DNA from: Chiua virens
Lineage: Eukaryota > Basidiomycota > Agaricomycetes > Boletales > Boletaceae
Reading direction: 5' to 3'
Length of the DNA stretch: 64,000 bases
NCBI GenBank assembly: GCA_019787685.1
Contig: JAHNUO010000015.1
Coordinates: 806,001 to 870,000, forward strand
Part shown: in pieces, positions 50,258-59,802 of the stretch
Position numbering within the stretch: the first letter of the stretch is position 1
Layout: each line of letters starts with the position of its first letter
The notes under the pieces: generated by a model
What the model saw: only the letters and a program-made list of their open reading frames with translations
Databases searched by the model: none
Told to the model about the DNA's origin: nothing
Made by a program: the position numbers and the translations under genes

Positions 50258-51184
50258 CCTTGGGAATGAAGCTTTGAAGCCCCAGGGAAGCGACTGAAGG
50301 AGTCAACGCACCAGCCCTATTTCACCTGTCTTACTATATGTGAGTTTTTGACACAGGGCAGTGCACAACGTGTTTCAATACAACTCTCCCAGCCCTTCCG
50401 TCTTACGGGAGGCGATGTCCAGCTCGTCGTGTTCACATGCCTTTTGCATGGATCCTACTCATCCCAGCCGTTCATGCTAGTATCATGATTTCAATCAAGA
50501 TAGCGCATTCGTACAGGATAATCATACTTTTCGGTGCGGCAGGGTTAGTACACGTTTTCAATCCAATCATCCACTGTCCCAATATAGATACGCCCTCCCC
50601 GTGCACGGACGACACCGTAATGGTTGCTGCGCGCTTCCTAGAAGCACAAGAAGTGGTCCATGTCCAATTGGGTGTGTTTGCTGGTCGAATCGTAAGTCGC
50701 TCAAGGTTGTGTGTAACGATCTGGATAGCTCCCACATTCGCGCTTGGACGGCGTTCATGGAACCGGCCCTCCATTCTAGAAGTCCTGTGATGGAGACCTG
50801 TCAATCCGTTTTAGTATCGTCATGCTTATGTATAAGATCATCGTGCGGCGGCGACGAGCATAATACATGGAGGAAAAGCATCGCCGAGGAATAAAGGCTT
50901 CCAGGAGTGCGTACTATGTCAAATGGTCTGACTTGCTGATATTACGCGAGTCGCTCTACATCTAGTGAATCTCGACATCGCATGAGATCTTGCACGACGT
51001 TTAGAGCTTTCCAGACTTTGGGGCCGTACTACACGGCGACGTAGGTGACCTCGATCAAAAGTTCAGATGTTTGTTCCCACGCTAGGATGTCCCCGCCAAG
51101 GCCAAAGCCTAACGTGATATCAAAAGACTAACGTGACTCGGACAAGCAGATCAGCCTGATTCAAGTAACCGACAGAGTTGACCA
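50258..51184. other. Intergenic region, no supported gene
   Basis: The 5' flank of copy B and the 3' flank of the truncated HET copy. A plus-strand open frame of 117 codons (50,437-50,790) starts with a hydrophobic stretch but continues with no family signal and has no intron pattern. I do not call it. Confidence 0.35.
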
Positions 51185-52507
51185 TCAGAGGACATCCAAT
51201 GTTCGTACATTCGCATACCGTGACAAGTCGTCCAGCGACACATCCTCCCGTATCTGCACTCTGATAACGCAATCCGCAGCAACCCTTCTGTATTCTGCGA
51301 CGTTGCGGCGAATCGGTGTGAGCAACAGCGCACCGAACGGCTGCCGCATGCGAGCAAGGAATTGCAGGGCTTCCAAGTCTGTCGACACAACAGAAGAATC
51401 CGACACGAACGCTGCCGCGTCCCGTCGTGCTGAAGACTGCGATCCACTCGAAGAATCGTCAGAGGGGACTTCTGGTCTTGTCATGTCGGTGGGACTGGGA
51501 ACAGTAGAGAAACCCTCCGATGAAGGGGACTGAGCGACGTCCTCATTGTCTTCAACGGGCCGTTGGTCAAGGAGGAAGTCGATCCAGGGGTGAACAAGGA
51601 TCAGGGAATCGTATCGAGTAAGATTTTCTGTGGTTCGAATTTCTACAACCCCAAATATAGCCGTCCTAACCTGAAAGACACGTTCCGAAGCAACCAGAGT
51701 CGCAGATACCCGTCCGAGTGGGAAGGAAATGCACGGCAGCTTCATCCGGTTATCCGCAAAGGACGGTACGGGAAGCTCATAAACACGGTCATATAACTTC
51801 ACGAGCGAGGTGATATGGCGTTGAGACGCTCCAAGTGGTAACCTGGCAGATATGCCATCCATTTCTGCACCTCCAATGTCGAGCGGGATGTATGTCGTCG
51901 GTAATTCACTGAAAACGGTGATCTCAGCAGGAAGGCAGCTATTAAAACTGCCAGACCTCCCGGTCCAGGCGAGGATACTCGTGTCGCCTGCACTCGTGAG
52001 TAGGCGTGCCAAAAGTCGCCCGAGTGCATGGTCTCGCTCGCCATAGACGACGGGCAATGAAACAGAGAAGATCCCAAATAAGGCATAGGCAGCATCCTCG
52101 GGGACGGTCGTCTGGCGCCGTGAAGCTAGGCAGAGTTTTTCCCGAATTTTGTCTAGCCCAGGCTGAAGTGCCGTCAGTGCGTCTGCCGAAACGCGCGTGG
52201 CTTCCTCCATCTCTGAGATGATCTCTGGGGACACCTTGTGGTTTGGGATATCGAGGTTCTTATACAGCGTCCAATCCTCGTTGTAGAATCGGACCACCTT
52301 GGATGCATGATATTCCTGGAATGTCCATATACGAGAATTCCAAATGCTACACACGAGATCCCCGTGTTTGGATGGCGAGGATACGCCACGGAGAAAGACG
52401 ATCGTCAGGGAGGAACCTCTGTACCAGCTGAACATGGACACGAGGGCTTCCTGGAGTACGAAATGGTCTGCCTTGTTGATGCAGCACGTATCACTCCATG
52501 CCCAATG
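51185..52507 (-). pseudogene. HET-domain fragment, truncated copy C
   Basis: Minus-strand homology to the HET part of copies A and B starts abruptly at HWAWSDTCCINKADHFVLQE (52,507) and continues open to the conserved end CTLDVL. The N-terminal third of the HET domain (with the RYAMLSHRWED block), the TPR part and the propeller are missing. An unrelated sequence of 12 codons precedes the junction and offers an in-frame ATG at 52,543. The frame is intact with a longer Ser-rich variable linker (SDDSSSGSQSSARRD) than in copy B. A short HET-only product is possible, but without the first HET motif it is more likely dead. Confidence 0.75.
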
Positions 52508-54248
52508 TCGGAAAATTCTGTACCTGAGTTCCAAGACTGCCATATTTAGAGCTTCTTTGCACCTATTGCCTCCGGGCTCGAACGGGGTTGAGATCTAAGC
52601 GGGTTTATGTCATTTGTATTCCAACTCTCGCGTATGACATGAAGCGACTTGGACCAGCCAATGAGTCTTCAAATAGATACCCAGTTATCCCCAGCATCTT
52701 CCAGGGGCATCACAAGAGATCACGGCATGTGTCATCGGTCTTTCCCATCTCACGTGCACAAGCTAAGTGACCCGGGATTTTCCAAGGTCCTTGCAACCGG
52801 CTCGCAAGGCTGAGGGACCCAGTGGCATATATCATTTACCCCTTCTTCCTCCAATTCTACTGTGAAGCTATTACACTTCATAACTTAATATGTTCCCCTG
52901 GTGCATATGATTATAGTGGTCTATCATAATCACTGTGCAGTCTGTAACTGTTATTTAATTATACAGTTCGAAATCCATGCAAGACCACTGCTACTCGAAT
53001 CGCGCGTGGGCCAAGCTTTCTGGTCTCCCGCCAAGGTATGGTTCTAGCTCATCTTTCACAGCGGACTGACTCTCATGTCCCACGGTCCATTGACTCCGAG
53101 TTGACCCCTCTGTATGGCATTCTCCTGCAAGAGGAGAGTACTGTACAGCCAAAGGACGTTCTAGAGTCTTGTAGAATTTAGACCCATCCTTGCAACCCAA
53201 CCCCTGCCACGATGTATCACGCAAGTCTCCGATTCGCCAAACCCAACCGTCAAACTGCCTCCCACAAACTCGTTTTTTCGTCTATTGAATCTCTGTCGTA
53301 TTTGTCAACATTAATGCTGCCAACATTGTACTCTAGATAACCTGTCCAGCCCACATATTTTCCTCATCGCTCACTTCTTTCACACCAATATTTTCCGTCT
53401 ACTTTACTCACTTCATGGTTCGACCCGCCGCCTATTCATTCCCCCATCGGGGTTCTCCCTCAACTTCTCATTCAAGGGTTTGTTGGCAACCCTACTACCA
53501 CGTCTCGCTCCAGTCCCTTCCCCTTCGAACTTTATCGCCACTTGCCTATCCAACAACTCAGGCCTCCTCTACTTCGTCCATCCCTCTGTCTCCCCCTGCT
53601 CTCTCCGAATCCAACCGTCCACGGCATGCACACTATCCACCCCGTGAGTCCAATCTTTGCGACATCCACAAGTCCAAGTTTGCCCTCAGTCTCGTTGGTG
53701 AGCCATTTCCACCTCATCCTATTCCTCTACTAGTACTTAGATCTTTCCTCCAATAAAGACCGAGCCGTAAAATCGTTATGTGACATATGGCCACAGCAAG
53801 ACATACCCCTGGTGTTCGACATCGGGCCGCCCAACCGTCACGTCCGATCACCACTACTCTACTACAACGATCAATTTAAATCCTGTCGCCTGCAATACGT
53901 ATCTACCCTCTCCGATCTCGCCAACTACACACCCCACTTCTCCGGTCAACCCATCGCAGACCCCCAATTCTGACGCCCTGACTATGGGGCTTAGCTATTC
54001 CCCAATACCGACGGAATCGCCGCTTGGCGATCGTACGGTACAAATGGCCACGTTTATGGACGTTTCAATGCCGCCGCCCGGTCAGTTCACCACCTTTACT
54101 GGCGCGCAGAGCAACTAGGTGCCGGCTATGTTTTGTGCACCATTAACTGGTTTGTTTGTGCACACGAGTCTGCAAAATATAGCTTTGGCTCCTCTTTCGC
54201 AGCTGATCGACTCGCAATTTCTCATGCCCCACGGTGCTGTGCCCCCCA
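52508..54248. other. Region without recognised gene
   Basis: AT-rich up to 53,350, then CT- and CA-rich. Two plus-strand open frames (53,415-53,756 and 53,780-54,118) encode Ser/Thr/Pro-rich stretches; the second ends in a plausible protein-like tail (MPPPGQFTTFTGAQSN). I tried to join them by splicing and the phases did not fit. They could be remains of a low-complexity protein gene. Confidence 0.35.
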
Positions 54249-54256
54249 GCTGAGTA

Positions 54257-56031
54257 TAGTGATGTGCCAGGCCCGGCTTTGAGCCCTCTGAAGTCCCATC
54301 GACAGCCCGAGCCGGGCCGGGCCCTGCACTGGGGCTTCAGAGGGCCTGAGGCTCAGCGCTCAGGACACACTCCCACACCTCACCCCCACCTTTCGTGCCA
54401 CCTGCCAGTGGACACGACGACGACGTCACAGCGTGCCGCGATGACAACACAGCACGTTGTCCCATCGTCATCGTGCTTCACCTAACCTGTCCCACACTCC
54501 TTCCTTCTCTGTACCACCTCACCCTGCGACGACTCAGTGGACGACGACGACGACGACGCGTTCGTTGACGTGACGACTCCCTCCTCTCCTTTCCCTCCCC
54601 CCCCTCCCTCCTCGGCGAGTCAGACATGATGGACGACGCGACGACTCAGTTTGTCTCGTCACATTCACCACCCTACACCTCACCCTTCCTACACCTTGCT
54701 CTCTCACCCCTCACCCCTCAAGCCACACCTCGCTCCTCACCCTTCGTCCCTTGCCGTGTCGGTGCCACACGTTCGCACAAGACGCGACGACGATGCGACA
54801 CGTGTCGCATCGTCAATACGTCGCGTTCACCCCCAGGCCAACCATTCCACCCCTTACCCACCCATCCCTCGTCTTCCCTTCCCACCTCAACCCCCGTGCC
54901 ACCTGGACACGACGACGACGTCACAACGTGCTGTGTCCTCTGTGCCACCTCACTCCATGGCGATGCAACGTGCGACGATGACGATGACGACTCCACCTCT
55001 CCTCGAGGCTCGACGAGTCGGACGCGATGAATGACGCGACGACCCCCCTCCTCTCCTCTCCGAGTCCCCACACCCCACGACGGTAACCCACCACCGGTTC
55101 GTCGCGACGAGACGACGATGACGACGATGACGACCCTCTCCTCTCTCTCTCTCTCCCCTTCTCCCTCCTCTCCTCTCCTCTCCCCACACCCCACGATGGT
55201 AACCCACCACCGGTTCGTCGCGACGGGACGACGACTCCACCTCTCCTCTCTCTCTTCCTCTTCCTCTCCCTCCTCTCCCCTCCCCTCCTCTCCTCTCCTC
55301 GTCCCCACACCCCACGACGGTAACCCACCACCGGTTCGTTGCGACGAGACGACGATGACGACTCCACCTCTCCTCTCTCTCTTCCTCTTCTTCTCCCTCC
55401 TCGAGCCTCGACAAGTCGGACGCGACGAACGACGCGACGACCCCCCTCTCCCCTCTCCCCACACCCCACGACCAGGGCCACTGGATCATACGGGACACGA
55501 CACGACGCGACGACGCGACACATTGTCGCGTCGTCGTCATGTCGCGTTCGTCTCGTCTTCCCTTCACCTCGTCCTCTCCTCCTGTGCTCCTTTGGATCGC
55601 CAGTTCGTGACGACGACAGGACACGATGCGATACATTGTTGCGTCGTCGTGTCTCTCGTTTCTCCTCCACCTCGTCCTCTCCTTCGACAACAACAACAAT
55701 GCAATGACAAGGACGAGACGAGACGACGTGACGATGATGTGACACATGGTCGCATCATCCTCCCGTCGTGTCTGTCTCCCTCCACACTTTGTCCCCCTGT
55801 CCCCCTAATCCCCATCCACATCGACAATCTCATCGACAACGACAACGATGCGACACTGTCGTGTCAACCATGTGCCGTGTTCGTACTAAAGCCGGGGCTT
55901 AAGCCGGGCCGGGCCCTGGGCCCTAGCAAGCCGTCACTAGGGGCTCAGGCTTCGATTTTTCCAAGCCTGAGCCCTCGAGAGCCGAGCCCGAGCTGGGGCT
56001 TTTGGGCTGGGCCAGGCCGGGCACATCACTA
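54257..56031. mobile_element. Probable non-autonomous hAT-like element
   Basis: The left end reads TAGTGATGTGCCAGGCCCGG and the right end, reversed, TAGTGATGTGCCCGGCCTGG: the first 12 bases are identical and the rest are similar GC-rich sequence. The flanks are GCTGAGTA (54,249-54,256) and GCTAAGTG (56,032-56,039), an 8-bp target duplication with 6 of 8 matching, as expected for old hAT insertions. Both ends carry subterminal hairpins (GCCCTCTGAAG/CTTCAGAGGGC on the left; GGGCTCAGGCTT/AAGCCTGAGCCC on the right). The inside is low-complexity GAC- and CT-rich DNA; the long open frames on both strands are by-products of this and have no transposase signal. Total length 1,775 bp. Confidence 0.6.
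55060..55470. repeat. About 118-bp minisatellite inside the hAT-like element
   Basis: The core CCCCACACCCCACGA followed by GGTAACCCACCACCGGTTCG recurs near 55,067, 55,184 and 55,303, with the first half again near 55,455. Units contain a CTCTCTCTCC run of changing length and a GACGAGACGACGATGACGAC stretch, so the period varies slightly around 118 bp. Confidence 0.7.
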
Positions 56032-56269
56032 GCTAAGTGTATGGATGTGCAATGACAATACTTGACCGGCCGTGTACTATAATTTCACATCTGCGACTGT
56101 TTTGTCTCTGTAAATATCATTTCCTTCCATCGTGTTGATGTTCGTTCCTCACCATTTCCGTTTTCTTGCCTACTTGCCTTGTATGTGTATGGCCTCCATC
56201 CTGACCCACACTTCCAAGAGAGTTGACAAGTGCTAGTGATAACCATATGCGTAAATACAATTAAACTTA

Positions 56270-56346
56270 CAGCAGTGTGCGAAACTAATGGCAACTCGCG
56301 ATTTTTTTCTCACCGAGGGCTGAACCAAAATAGGAAATGACCCTGT
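56270..56346 (+). repeat. Left terminal inverted repeat of the mariner element
   Basis: 77 bp, 76 of them matching the reverse complement of 59,602-59,678. The only difference is G at CACCGAGGG against A in the right copy. Such identity points to a fairly recent insertion. Confidence 0.92.
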
Positions 56347-56389
56347 CGAACGTGCTCATCCGAGTTCAGCTCTGCATCTCTAGACGACA

Positions 56390-57536
56390 ATGGGCAACAG
56401 GAAAATTAGCGATGATGTCAAAGAATGTGCCCTGGATCTGTGGAATCATGGTTGGGCACTTGAAGAGATCTGCGAAATCCTCCGTGTTTCCAAACGGAGC
56501 TGCTACCGATGGCGAAGCATCTTCGAAGAACATGGTACCATGAGCCGACCTCCCTCTCCTTTTGTCGGACGAACTAGGATCCTTACACGTGCTGCACTGA
56601 CAGCACTTGAGGACCTCTATGCTGAAGAATCAGATCTTTTCCTTGACGAAGCTTGCACTTGGCTTGGAGTTCAACACGGGATCACAATCACGCCATCTAC
56701 ACTGAGCCGAAACCTCCTTGATGCTGGACTCACCCGAAAAATACTTTGCAAAGTAGCTGCAGAATGTAATGAAGTTGCACGAGAGGAGTTCCGGGACATG
56801 CTATGAACTCAGTTTGCTGGCGATGGCTCCGAGTTTGTTGTGATTGATGAAACCAGTAAAGATAAGCGAACATATGCACGATGGTATGGACGTGCCTCCC
56901 ATGGACAACGAGCCCACCTCACCGATGTCTTTGTTTGTGGTGACCGGTACTCATTATGCGCTGCCTTGACACTGGAGGGTTACATTGCGGCCCGTGCCAT
57001 TCCTGGTTCTTATGACGCTGATGAATTTTACAGTTTTATTGCTGAAGAAGTGGTAAGTGAAATAGTTGTCTTCCCTGGCCCCGGCTCAGGAGCTGAGTAT
57101 CCTATAGCTTCCTCAAATGAATCCGTTCCCAGAACCACGTTCTGTCATCGTCCTTGATAACTGTCGCATCCATCACAATCCGGAGCTTGTGGAGCTTGTT
57201 GAGGGTACAGGTTTGCCTGATTTCTTGTGCTTTGGTTGCTGATCAGACGACCGGGCTATAGGTTGTCTGCTTCTTTTCTTACCCCCATATTCCCCAGACC
57301 TTACTCCGATTGAAGAGTCATTTAGCACATGTAAGTACTTTCTAGGCTGCTTTATGTTTGAATTGATCAAAACTCAATATTTGTAAGTGAAAGCATATAT
57401 TCGACGACATGGTGATCGGCTACGACGGGTCCTGGATCCCATTGATGCGCTCATCGAGGCAACTGGCTGCATCACGTTGGAAATGGCTAAAAATTGGTTC
57501 AAACACACAGGGTACATTGTTGACAATGCAGAGTAG
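56390..57536 (+). pseudogene. Tc1/mariner DD34E transposase with one stop
   Basis: Four exons (56390-57052, 57108-57210, 57262-57330, 57388-57536) make 327 codons plus stop. The N-terminus carries helix-turn-helix DNA-binding modules (ICEILRVSKRSCYRWRSIFE; ITITPSTLSRNLLDAGL). The catalytic triad is Asp153 (VVIDETSKD), Asp238 (IVLDNCRIHH) and Glu273 (YSPDLTPIEE), spaced as DD34E. Codon 139 is TGA (56,804-56,806) where the frame otherwise continues smoothly; a CGA arginine is the likely ancestor. The rest is open, so the copy was probably active until recently or is mobilised by other copies. It starts 44 bp inside the left inverted repeat. Confidence 0.88.
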
Positions 57537-57585
57537 AAGTACTAATACACGTTGTCAGATGACATTGAACAAACACTGTACACGG

Positions 57586-59507
57586 TCAAACATTGTGTGA
57601 TTTGATGGCTGCACAAAAACGGCAGTGAGCAGCAAGAAAAGACTCCCAACCCAATGTTGTAAAGCCTGCAAATTCGCGCCAATCCTTCTCATTGAGTCGC
57701 TCAACGGTCCGGTTTCCTGGACGGTATTCTAGCTTTTGCAGCTTTTGTTGGTCACTTTCGTCGATCTCGTACTGTGCACAAAACTCGGCAAGCGAGACTT
57801 TGTGAGCGGTGGTTGCTATACCCGGTGACGGAGGTGGAAACATGGCACTGTGATCAGCACCAGGGGCAGTGAAGCCAGGGGGATATGCGTATGGAAAACT
57901 TGGATGATGAGGCATGAACAGCATATGATGTGGAGGATAGTACAAATGGTAGGGTAGCGGCTGTGGATAACCGGTGGGGAGCGCATGGACATTGGTACCT
58001 TGGATAGCTGGCACGACTTGGTCCCCTGGGGTTATCGGGCCAGAAGTAGCGACTGTGGTGTGAGTCGATGGTACCTTCATCCGCTTGTTCTCAGAAAAAT
58101 GTCCATTGTTTGGTGGGGCAGATATCGTGACTGATTCTGCCCCTGATGCCTATATTAGTGGTGCGTCAGCTAGACCGAGGTCAGCCCAATAAGCAGGTGT
58201 CACCCACAAGTGCATTCGCCCATGCCTTCATGCGCATGTCGGTAAGCTCAATATAACTCCCAGATTTCAGGTTCTTCCACACTCGTTTACCTTCAAACAT
58301 CGGAAAGTTTCCCACTGGATATTCTTTCTCCAATGCTGCATGGGCAGCACTACGTTTCTCCGTCAGTTCCATCTATATTTCATTGTTCATGTCAGCGCAT
58401 CCATGCCATAACGTTGAGGGCTAGACTTACAATTCGCCCCTTCATAGTAGCAGTTGGGACCCGATCGCATTCAACATCAAAGTCAAATGGTTGCTCAACA
58501 TGGTCAGGACGCCCAGTATCCCAATCCTAGTACAACCTGAAGGTCAGAAATCACTTGAACGTATTGTCAACAACCTACGTCTTCCTCTTTCACTGGCTTG
58601 GGGAAGTGCAGCCAGATGACAATGTTGTCGGTGACCCAGGTCTTCATGACTGCTTTGACGAGCGCATCAAAACCTGCACAATCAGCTATTTTCTTGTATG
58701 GTGCCGATTTCGCCTCCTTATCAAATTTCCACTCGAATTTTGACACAGGAAGGAGGGCCTCATGACAAGGGAGAGCATCGGCAACCTCGCACTGAAAGTC
58801 AGCAAAAGAGTGGGACGTGTCAAATTTGAATGGGCCCTTGGTAGCGGTTGTTGTGGTTGTGGTCGTTTTTCCTGGTTTACCATATCGTTTTGGTTCAGTT
58901 ACTGTCTCCGTCGAGAACACCGATATATAAACTGTAAAGGTCCAAACATTGGGTTTGTCATCTGTGTTGGCCTTCGTTTTCATCTTGTCCTCGGATTTCA
59001 AGGGGATTTCCCGGCGAGGTTTTTTGGCGGGCAGCTTGCTTTCATCCAGGTTATCTTTCCACTTCCGCTCGGGCTTGGGCTCTTTGTAATGGACAAACTG
59101 GAGAGATGCGGTAGTAGAACCTGCAATGTAAGAAAAGAGCTAAGTATCTACAACGGAAGAGTGTACCGAATTTACCTTGACCAGTATTGGTAACGTGGTC
59201 ATTGATATTGCTATCGCAAATCTCGACTTCCGAGTCTGAAGTCCCACCTACATCTGAGACTGCCGCTGCGCCAATGGACTACTCGGTACTGAAAAAGAGT
59301 GAATATATGCGTACCCAATGGCTACATACCTTTCTATTCACTCCATTGGTAGTGTCAGTTGGTTCAAATACCTCCTGAAAAATGGTTCATAAGCGGCCGA
59401 ATCAAGACGAGATTCCACTGGCAACACACCTTCTTCCTACCGGGAATGCAGATCTTGAGCTTCGTAGATTGCTGCATGCTGATTTCCTGATCCTCTCTGG
59501 ACAACAT
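57586..59507 (-). CDS. Second gene of the mariner element, SAM-like C-terminus
   Basis: Seven exons on the minus strand (59507-59430, 59374-59330, 59278-59176, 59120-58579, 58526-58431, 58372-58204, 58142-57586) join in frame to 529 residues with no stop. The N-terminal third is charged and basic (PAKKPRREIPLK, a possible nuclear signal). The middle holds a folded-looking block (FADFQCEVADALPCHEALLP; VTDNIVIWLHFPKP). Then comes a Pro/Tyr/His-rich low-complexity stretch (PLPYHLYYPPHHMLFMPHHP). The C-terminal 65 residues resemble a SAM-type helical domain (VSLAEFCAQYEIDESDQQKL, LNEKDWREF, LGWESFLAAH). It lies wholly inside the inverted repeats, starts about 95 bp from the right repeat and ends next to the transposase stop. 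Function unknown: regulation of transposition, targeting, or a captured host gene are all possible. Confidence 0.75.
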
Positions 59508-59601
59508 CTTCTTGTCCTTGCCGTTCTCAGTTATGTGGTGCTTGTTGAATGGATGATGTTGCTGTTGTTGGGGAATGTAACTCGCGACGCAACGCGCTGC
59601 T

Positions 59602-59678
59602 ACAGGGTCATTTCCTATTTTGGTTCAGCCCTTGGTGAGAAAAAAATCGCGAGTTGCCATTAGTTTCGCACACTGCTG
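59602..59678 (-). repeat. Right terminal inverted repeat of the mariner element
   Basis: 77 bp, reverse complement of the left repeat with one mismatch, followed by the TA duplication at 59,679-59,680. The bases just inside it (GTAGCAGCG on the minus strand) lead into the second gene's 5' region. Confidence 0.92.
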
Positions 59679-59802
59679 TAAACTGTTACAAGTAACGCCT
59701 GCACTGAAGCCTCATTGACAGGGCTTACGACGTCACCCAACTCTGAATCTCGTCAACAACCAGCTTGTGACAGATATCCCTCACCCTCTAAATCTGTGAA
59801 TA

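Larger units (their letters stand above)
56270..59678. mobile_element. Complete Tc1/mariner element with a second gene
   Basis: Inverted repeats of 77 bp (56,270-56,346 and 59,602-59,678) begin with CAGCAGTGTGCGAAACTAAT and differ at one position. TA lies directly outside both ends (56,268-56,269 and 59,679-59,680), the normal Tc1/mariner target duplication. The element is 3,409 bp, about twice the length of a simple Tc1 element. It carries a transposase on the plus strand and a seven-exon gene on the minus strand, tail to tail, 49 bp apart. It lies just left of a Plavaka transposase gene and may sit within that element. Confidence 0.9.

Noticed and set aside
50437..50790. Possible small membrane protein
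   Set aside because: Only the first 20 residues are hydrophobic. There is no start context, splice signal or family similarity, and the opposite strand is open over a similar length.
53415..54118. Two Ser/Thr/Pro-rich open frames that might form a transcription-factor-like gene
   Set aside because: The GTGAG donor after codon 76 of the first frame does not join the second frame in phase, and no DNA-binding domain is present.
54626..56032. Long open frames on both strands (up to 333 codons) in the GAC/CT-rich region
   Set aside because: They overlap in several frames, consist of repeated Arg/Ser/Pro/Thr runs and follow the minisatellite period. They are by-products of low-complexity DNA, not genes.
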